Source of the DNA: Pseudomonas baltica | GTDB lineage: Bacteria > Pseudomonadota > Gammaproteobacteria > Pseudomonadales > Pseudomonadaceae | DNA length: 64,000 bases | Reading direction: 5' to 3' | NCBI RefSeq assembly: GCF_031880315.1 | Contig: NZ_CP134771.1 | Span: 4,312,501 to 4,376,500 of the forward strand | Shown: positions 59,163 to 64,000 of the stretch, piece by piece | How the letters are laid out: each line of letters starts with the position of its first letter | Numbering within the stretch: position 1 is the first letter of the stretch | Position numbers and translations under genes: made by a program | Notes under the pieces: generated by a model | The model's input: only the letters and a program-made list of their open reading frames with translations | What the model was told of the DNA's origin: nothing | Databases searched by the model: none

Positions 59163-59373
59163 AACGGGCGGGCTCCGGGGCGCGGGGAATGGAGGGCGGA
59201 GGTGTTAGCGGCTTGCACTATTATTTGACAGGCTTTTCACAAATTTGTCACAAGCTGTTAGATGAAAGTTTCAGTGCCCTCCGTCTGAATCAAGGGCGAT
59301 ATCTCGGAACCAACTGCCTCGATCCTTGCCTCAACCGGGATTCAGCCCCTTTCCCGCTAGCACGGACCCGCTC

Positions 59374-61944
59374 ATGACTACTCGATATAACGTTCTTGAT
59401 TTCGGCGCCAAAGGCGACGGTGTCACCGATGACACCCACGCCATTCAGCTGGCCATCAACGCGGCGTTCAAGGCGGGAGGCGGGGAGGTGTACGTGCCGC
59501 CAGGCACTTTCATCGTCAGTGGTACCAACGCCGACGGCGGCAGCCTGACGCTCAAATCCAACGTCACCCTGACAGGCGCCGGCCAGGACATCACCACCCT
59601 GCAGCTGGCGCGTGGCACCAGCTACGACATCGATGGACTGGTACGCACCTCCAGCACCAGCAACACCCATGATGCCGGCATCAAGGACCTGACGCTGCTG
59701 GGCACCTCAGCCTACACCAGCGGTACGGTGAACGGCTTTGTGACCGGCGCCGCGGCGGGCTCGAGCGCCCATGCCAGCAACATTACCGTCAGCCAGGTGA
59801 CCTTGACCGGCTTCACCGGTAACGCCCTGCAGGCCAATGCACACGTTACCGATCTGGTCGTCAGCGACAGCCTGGCCCTGAACAATCAGGGCAGTGGTTT
59901 CGTCACCCGCTTCGACGACCAGAGCACTGCCAAGTTTTACGACAACACCGCCTCTGCCAGCGGCGGTGATGGTTTCGATCTGCACTATTGGGGCGGCAAA
60001 ACGCTCCTCTACAACAACGTCGCCAACGGCAGCACCGGCGATGGCATCGTCCTTGAGGAAGTGCCCAGCAGCCAAGGCTCAGCCTCCCTCGGCGGCTGGA
60101 TCTCCGGCGGCGCCGTTTACGAAAACGCCGGTGCGGGCCTCGTCATACGTGGCTTCACAGGGCGCGTCGACGGGGTGAGCGTTTATGACAACAACGAGGC
60201 GGGCGTGCGCCTTGAAGGTACCGATCACGCCGTGGTTACCGTCTCTTCCATCTATAACAATGGCCGCGCCAACGGCGACGCGCAGATCGTCGCCACCGGC
60301 AACACCCTCGCCGACGGCCAGGTGGTGCCGGCAGATAACAGCCTGACGATCAGCTACAACACCCTGAGCGTAAGCGGCGAAGGCAACCACAGCACCACCG
60401 CCGTGCTCGACACCGACACCAGCACCCCGCAGTACCATCACATTCTCGGCAACATCGTGCAGGGCCTGCCCGATGGTATCGACGTGGCCGGCAACCTGAA
60501 CGCTGCGCAGCTGGCGCCCAACCGTTTATACGGCACCGCAGGCCCCGACACTCTGATCGGCAGCGCGGCCAGCAGCGATCTGTACGGCGGCGGTGGCGAC
60601 GATGTACTGATCGGCGGCCACCGCAACGACCGGCTCGAAGGCGGCCTGAGCGCTGACACTCTCACCGGCGGCGGTGGCAATGACACCTTCGTGTACAGCC
60701 ATTTGGCTGACAGCACCCGCATCCATCTCGACGTGATTACTGATTTCTCGCAGACGCGGGACAAGCTCGACCTCACCGCGCTGGGCATCGACCGCCTGGG
60801 CAACGGCTACAACGACACCGTCGCGCTCACCTATGTCGCCGCCGAGCATCGCAGCTACCTCACGCATCTGGCCGACAACGGCCGCGAAGACTTCCGCCTG
60901 GCCCTGGACGGCGACTACCGCACTCGGCTCACCGACAGCCAGTTCACCGTGCTGCACCAAGGCACCGCCGGTGACGACACGCTGTCGTGGCTCGGCACCC
61001 CGGATGCCAGCGCTATCTACGGTGGCGCCGGTAACGACGTGCTCAAGGGCGGTCACGGCGATGGGCATCTGGACGGCGGCGCGGGCGCCGATATCCTCAC
61101 CGGCGGCGGTGGCGCCGATGTCTTCAGCTACCACCAGATCAGCGACAGCTTCGTCAACGACCGCACCGGCGTGACGTCCACCGACCTGATCACCGACTAC
61201 AGCCTCGACCTCGGTGACGCCATCGACGTCTCCGACCTCGGGTTCACTGGCCTGGGCGATGGCCACAACGGCACGCTGGCGCTGGATCTCACCGACCACG
61301 TCTGGCGCGTGCAATCACTGGACGCCGATGCCGACGGCAATCGCTTTTCGTTGAGCTTTACCCTCGCCAACAGCCTCGGGCTGGCGACCAGCGATGCGGC
61401 CAAGGCGTTCATCTTCGCGCCGAGCATTGAGCCCTCGAAGTACTATCTGCCCTATTGGACGACCACCGAAGGCAAGGACATCTTGACGGTCGGGGGTGGC
61501 GCTACGGTCGACGGCCACGGCGGCGATGACACCCTCACCGCCGGTGTCGGCGACACGGTGTTCATCGGTGGCCTGGGCCGCGATGTACTGACCGGCGGCA
61601 GCGGCTCGGATACCTTTCGCTACACCCAGTCCGACGACAGCTACCACGGCGCCAATGATCTGATTACCGACTTCAATCCGCTCAAGGACCAGATCGACGT
61701 GGCCGCGCTCGGCTACACGGGGTTGGGCAATGGCCACGATGGCACCCTTTTGGTGGACTACAGCGCGGACACTGGGCGTACCTATGTCAAAGATCTCGAC
61801 GTCAACGCCAGCGGCCACCGGTTCGAGATCGGCCTGGCCGGGGATCTCGCGGCAGCGATCAAGCCATCGAGTTTCGTATTCGCCGGGGAGGGGAGTGCCG
61901 AGCTGACCTTGCTCGGCGTCGCCCATGACAGCGTAACCGGGTAA
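59374..61944 (+). CDS. AlgE-like right-handed beta-helix protein with RTX modules
   Basis: An 856-residue protein with the plan of secreted mannuronan C5-epimerases (AlgE). Residues about 1-385 form the beta-helix A-module ('YNVLDFGAKGDGVTDDTHAI'). Then come three calcium-binding R-module regions with GGxGxDxLx nonapeptides (about 403-440, 548-585 and 712-747), each followed by a 'DLITDF..D.IDVSALG'-type segment. The epimerase motif YGFDPHE is replaced by NALQANA (150-156), and the RH pair near 195 is also absent. No N-terminal signal; type I secretion is expected. It may be inactive or have a different polysaccharide role. Confidence 0.8.
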   Translation: MTTRYNVLDFGAKGDGVTDDTHAIQLAINAAFKAGGGEVYVPPGTFIVSGTNADGGSLTLKSNVTLTGAGQDITTLQLARGTSYDIDGLVRTSSTSNTHDAGIKDLTLLGTSAYTSGTVNGFVTGAAAGSSAHASNITVSQVTLTGFTGNALQANAHVTDLVVSDSLALNNQGSGFVTRFDDQSTAKFYDNTASASGGDGFDLHYWGGKTLLYNNVANGSTGDGIVLEEVPSSQGSASLGGWISGGAVYENAGAGLVIRGFTGRVDGVSVYDNNEAGVRLEGTDHAVVTVSSIYNNGRANGDAQIVATGNTLADGQVVPADNSLTISYNTLSVSGEGNHSTTAVLDTDTSTPQYHHILGNIVQGLPDGIDVAGNLNAAQLAPNRLYGTAGPDTLIGSAASSDLYGGGGDDVLIGGHRNDRLEGGLSADTLTGGGGNDTFVYSHLADSTRIHLDVITDFSQTRDKLDLTALGIDRLGNGYNDTVALTYVAAEHRSYLTHLADNGREDFRLALDGDYRTRLTDSQFTVLHQGTAGDDTLSWLGTPDASAIYGGAGNDVLKGGHGDGHLDGGAGADILTGGGGADVFSYHQISDSFVNDRTGVTSTDLITDYSLDLGDAIDVSDLGFTGLGDGHNGTLALDLTDHVWRVQSLDADADGNRFSLSFTLANSLGLATSDAAKAFIFAPSIEPSKYYLPYWTTTEGKDILTVGGGATVDGHGGDDTLTAGVGDTVFIGGLGRDVLTGGSGSDTFRYTQSDDSYHGANDLITDFNPLKDQIDVAALGYTGLGNGHDGTLLVDYSADTGRTYVKDLDVNASGHRFEIGLAGDLAAAIKPSSFVFAGEGSAELTLLGVAHDSVTG

Positions 61945-61965
61945 CAGTCGTTCCTGGCGGGATAG

Positions 61966-61980
61966 TAGACCGATCGGCTA
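61966..61980. promoter_or_regulatory. Putative NemR-type operator 1
   Basis: TAGACCGATCGGCTA, nearly the TAGACC-N4-GGTCTA palindrome known for NemR. It ends 12 bases before the TetR start, fitting autorepression. Confidence 0.6.
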
Positions 61981-61992
61981 GTAAGGTTTAAC

Positions 61993-62604
61993 ATGCCCGC
62001 CATGAGCACTCCAAAGACACGCGAAACCACCGACGTCCGCCAGGGAATCCTTGATGTAGGCCAACGAATCATGGCCGCCAAGGGTTATTCCGCCGTGGGC
62101 CTGAATGAAATCCTGGCCACGGCGGGTGTGCCCAAAGGGTCCTTCTACCATTACTTCGGGTCGAAGGACGCCTTTGGCGAGGCGCTGTTGGAGAGCTATT
62201 TTTCCACCTATCTGGCCGAACTCGATCAGATCCTCGCCCTGCCTGGTCTGACGATGGCCCAGCGGCTGCTCAAGTATTGGGAAACCTGGCAGCACACCCA
62301 GTCGTTCGAGGATTGCCAGGGCAAATGTCTGGCGGTGAAGCTTGGTGTGGAAGTCGCCGACCTATCCGAAGCGATGCGCGCGGTGCTCAAGCGCGGCACG
62401 GCGGGGATCACCGATCGCCTTGCACAGGCAATCGAACTAGGGGTCGCCGAGGGTTCCCTTCAGGCCAGTGGCGACCCTTACGCCGTTGCTCAGAGCCTGT
62501 ATCAATTGTGGGTCGGCGCCAGCGTGATGGTGAAAATCACCAAGAGCATTCAGCCGTTTGAAACGGCGGTATCCACGACTCGTCAGCTCCTCAACCTGTC
62601 CTGA
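61993..62604 (+). CDS. TetR-family regulator, NemR/AcuR-like
   Basis: A 203-residue repressor. The DNA-binding part reads 'GLNEILATAGVPKGSFYHYF' and 'GSKDAFGEALLESYF'; the ligand domain has 'CQGKCLAVKLGVEVADLSEA' with two Cys that could sense electrophiles, as Cys residues do in NemR. Preceded by 'aaggt' and an operator-like palindrome. Two more matching sites lie in front of the hydrolase and the DJ-1-type gene downstream. An in-frame ATG at 62002 is an alternative start. Confidence 0.85.
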   Translation: MPAMSTPKTRETTDVRQGILDVGQRIMAAKGYSAVGLNEILATAGVPKGSFYHYFGSKDAFGEALLESYFSTYLAELDQILALPGLTMAQRLLKYWETWQHTQSFEDCQGKCLAVKLGVEVADLSEAMRAVLKRGTAGITDRLAQAIELGVAEGSLQASGDPYAVAQSLYQLWVGASVMVKITKSIQPFETAVSTTRQLLNLS

Positions 62605-62794
62605 TTCATGGCCGCAGCAAGGTAGCGCCCGTAAGGCGCTGCCTGGTGCGCGCTCCGTCCTGACCACCACGCCCAATAGCCGCCCATGGCCAGCGGATCC
62701 ACGCGCTCAGCCCTCTAGCGAGCTCTTTTGCGCCTCGCCTTCGCCTGCGCGGGTGAGGCGCAATCAGCATCGACAAAAAGAATTCAAAAAACTG

Positions 62795-62809
62795 TAGACG
62801 ACTGGTCTA
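62795..62809. promoter_or_regulatory. Putative NemR-type operator 2
   Basis: TAGACGACTGGTCTA, palindromic TAGAC-N5-GTCTA, 51 bases before the hydrolase start. The rest of the 255-base gap after the TetR gene shows no gene. Confidence 0.65.
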
Positions 62810-62859
62810 ATTGTAGTTAACGTAGTCACACATTAACCGCATCCACAGGGAGCACAGTG

Positions 62860-63630
62860 ATGAAGACTCGTACCAAGTTGGCCGCATTCATATCCACGCT
62901 GGCATTCGCCGCGCATGTCGGTTTCGCCGCTGCGCAGGACGTATCTGCAAGTGCTCCTGCCAAGACGGTAGTGCTCGTGCACGGTGCCTTTGCAGATGGT
63001 TCGTCCTGGAACAAGGTCATTGCGCTGCTGCAACAGGTTGGGTTGAAAGTCGTCGCGGTGCAGAACCCGCTCGACTCCCTGGCCGGCGATGTGGCCTTCA
63101 CCAACCGTGCTATCGCTGATGCCGAAGGCCCCGTCGTATTGGTAGGGCATTCCTGGGGCGGGGCGGTGATCACTGACGCTGGCGCCAACGACAAGGTCCA
63201 CTCGCTCGTCTACGTAGCGGCCTACGCGCCGGATCAAGGCCAGTCCGTACTCGACACCGTCAAGGGCTATCCGCGTAGCGAAGGCCAGTCCTCCTTCGTG
63301 AAGGACCAGGCCGGTTACGTCAAAGTCAGCGACGAAGGTGTCGCCAAGTATTTCGCGGCGGATCTGCCGCGTCCCGAACAAGCCCTGTTGGCTGCCACAC
63401 AAGGCGCCTTGAATAGCCGCGCCCTGGCTGAGCCGGTCAAGCATGCGGCCTGGCACAACGTTCCTTCCTTTGCTGTGGTCGCCGGCAACGACGCGATCAT
63501 CTCCCCGCAACAACAGCGTGATCAGGTCAAGCGCATGCACGCCGTTTCAGTGCAGGTGCCGTCCAGCCACGTAGCGATGCTGGCTTACCCCCAGCAAGTG
63601 GCGGATCTGATCATTCAGGCAGCAAAGTAA
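62860..63630 (+). CDS. Exported alpha/beta hydrolase
   Basis: A 256-residue alpha/beta hydrolase of the esterase/HNL-like group. It has a signal peptide of about 25 residues (ISTLAFAAHVGFAAA), the oxyanion region 'VVLVHGAFADGSSWNKV', the nucleophile Ser98 in GHSWGG and a catalytic His near the C-terminus ('VPSSHVAMLAYP'). ATG at 62860; a GTG three bases earlier is possible. 'cagggagcacagtg' precedes it. It lies between two TetR operators and is probably induced by reactive compounds. Confidence 0.86.
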   Translation: MKTRTKLAAFISTLAFAAHVGFAAAQDVSASAPAKTVVLVHGAFADGSSWNKVIALLQQVGLKVVAVQNPLDSLAGDVAFTNRAIADAEGPVVLVGHSWGGAVITDAGANDKVHSLVYVAAYAPDQGQSVLDTVKGYPRSEGQSSFVKDQAGYVKVSDEGVAKYFAADLPRPEQALLAATQGALNSRALAEPVKHAAWHNVPSFAVVAGNDAIISPQQQRDQVKRMHAVSVQVPSSHVAMLAYPQQVADLIIQAAK

Positions 63631-63649
63631 TCCAGTTTTAGCTATTTTA

Positions 63650-63664
63650 TAGACGACCAGTCTA
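63650..63664. promoter_or_regulatory. Putative NemR-type operator 3
   Basis: TAGACGACCAGTCTA, same TAGAC-N5-GTCTA palindrome, 42 bases before the DJ-1-type gene. Confidence 0.65.
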
Positions 63665-63706
63665 ATCAATAACGCTTTATCCAAAACTCAGACAGGAAGC
63701 ACTGAA

Positions 63707-64000
63707 ATGAAAATTCTCATGGTACTGACCTCACACGACACCCTCGGCAACACTGGCCGCAAAACCGGCTTCTGGCTCGAAGAGCTTGCCGCGCCGTACT
63801 ACGCCTTTCAGGATGCCAAGGCCGAAATCGTCCTGGCCTCGCCAGCCGGCGGCCAGCCGCCGCTGGATCCGAAGAGCAACGAGCCGTCCTTCCAGACTGA
63901 CCTGACCCGTCGCTTCGAAACCGACGCCGCAGCGACCGCGCAGTTGGCCAATACCGTGCGCCTGGACAGCGTCTCAGCAGCCGATTTTGATGCGGTGTTC
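63707..64000 (+). CDS. DJ-1/PfpI-type glutamine-amidotransferase-like protein, 3' end outside the window
   Basis: The first 98 residues of a type-1 amidotransferase-like protein of the DJ-1/PfpI superfamily: 'KILMVLTSHDTLGNTGRKTG' and 'FWLEELAAPYYAFQDAKAEI' followed by 'VLASPAGGQPPLDPKS', as in HchA/Hsp31-like glyoxalases. The catalytic Cys lies beyond the window. 'acaggaagcactgaa' precedes the ATG. Together with the NemR-like repressor this suggests defence against reactive aldehydes. Confidence 0.87.
   Translation, partial: MKILMVLTSHDTLGNTGRKTGFWLEELAAPYYAFQDAKAEIVLASPAGGQPPLDPKSNEPSFQTDLTRRFETDAAATAQLANTVRLDSVSAADFDAVF

Overview
The window looks like chromosomal DNA of a Pseudomonas species. 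The rRNA end, the recC-recB-recD order, an OprD-family porin, FabV, a kaiC-kaiB operon, the GC-rich codon use and REP-type palindromes built on a 'gcgggcaagc..tgctccca' core all fit that genus. No tRNA, CRISPR array, integrase or transposase was recognised.

Layout. 1-2.7 kb: 3' part of a 23S rRNA gene, then 5S rRNA and a terminator. 2.9-12.2 kb: recCBD with four-base overlaps. 12.2-16.6 kb (minus): a polar amino-acid-type ABC transporter with permease and ATPase fused in one protein, its binding protein, an Fe(II)/2-oxoglutarate-type dioxygenase and a sugar-phosphate isomerase-like protein. 16.8-20.3 kb: a LysR regulator divergent from mmsA-mmsB (valine catabolism). 20.4-29.7 kb: an OprD porin divergent from a long operon with a biotin carrier protein, biotin carboxylase, a second degenerate carrier protein, pxpA, an SDR and a four-gene ABC importer. 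29.8-30.4 kb: a gene-free block with two large nested palindromes and an 8-bp tandem repeat. 30.5-36.1 kb: an aminotransferase, then a GntR / ADP-ribosylglycohydrolase / NCS1 permease / PfkB kinase cassette resembling E. coli yegTUVW. 36.3-40.8 kb: pxpC-pxpB-MFS on the minus strand, divergent from a Nac-like LysR regulator. 40.9-46.7 kb: a small monooxygenase, mdaB with its LysR regulator, a chemoreceptor and a ketoglutarate-semialdehyde-type dehydrogenase. 47-53.8 kb: signalling genes (REC-CheC protein, diguanylate cyclase, then kaiC-kaiB-kaiB-hybrid kinase). 54-59 kb: GNAT, fabV, amidase, GAF kinase and a membrane protein. 59.4-64 kb: an AlgE-like RTX protein and a NemR-like TetR regulon.

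The most interesting signals are these. (1) Five copies of a 15-bp palindrome (ATAAG-N5-CTTAT; Nac-type ATA-N9-TAT) lie upstream of the biotin-carboxylase/pxpA operon, upstream of the SDR, and between the MFS-pxpB-pxpC operon and the Nac-like gene. This suggests one regulon for a two-part lactam- or amide-processing pathway. (2) The kaiC-kaiB1-kaiB2-kinase operon has start/stop overlaps throughout and no kaiA. (3) The AlgE-like RTX protein lacks the epimerase catalytic motif. (4) The two nested palindromes are inverted copies of each other whose stem arms have changed but still pair. (5) A TetR gene has three matching operators across its neighbourhood.
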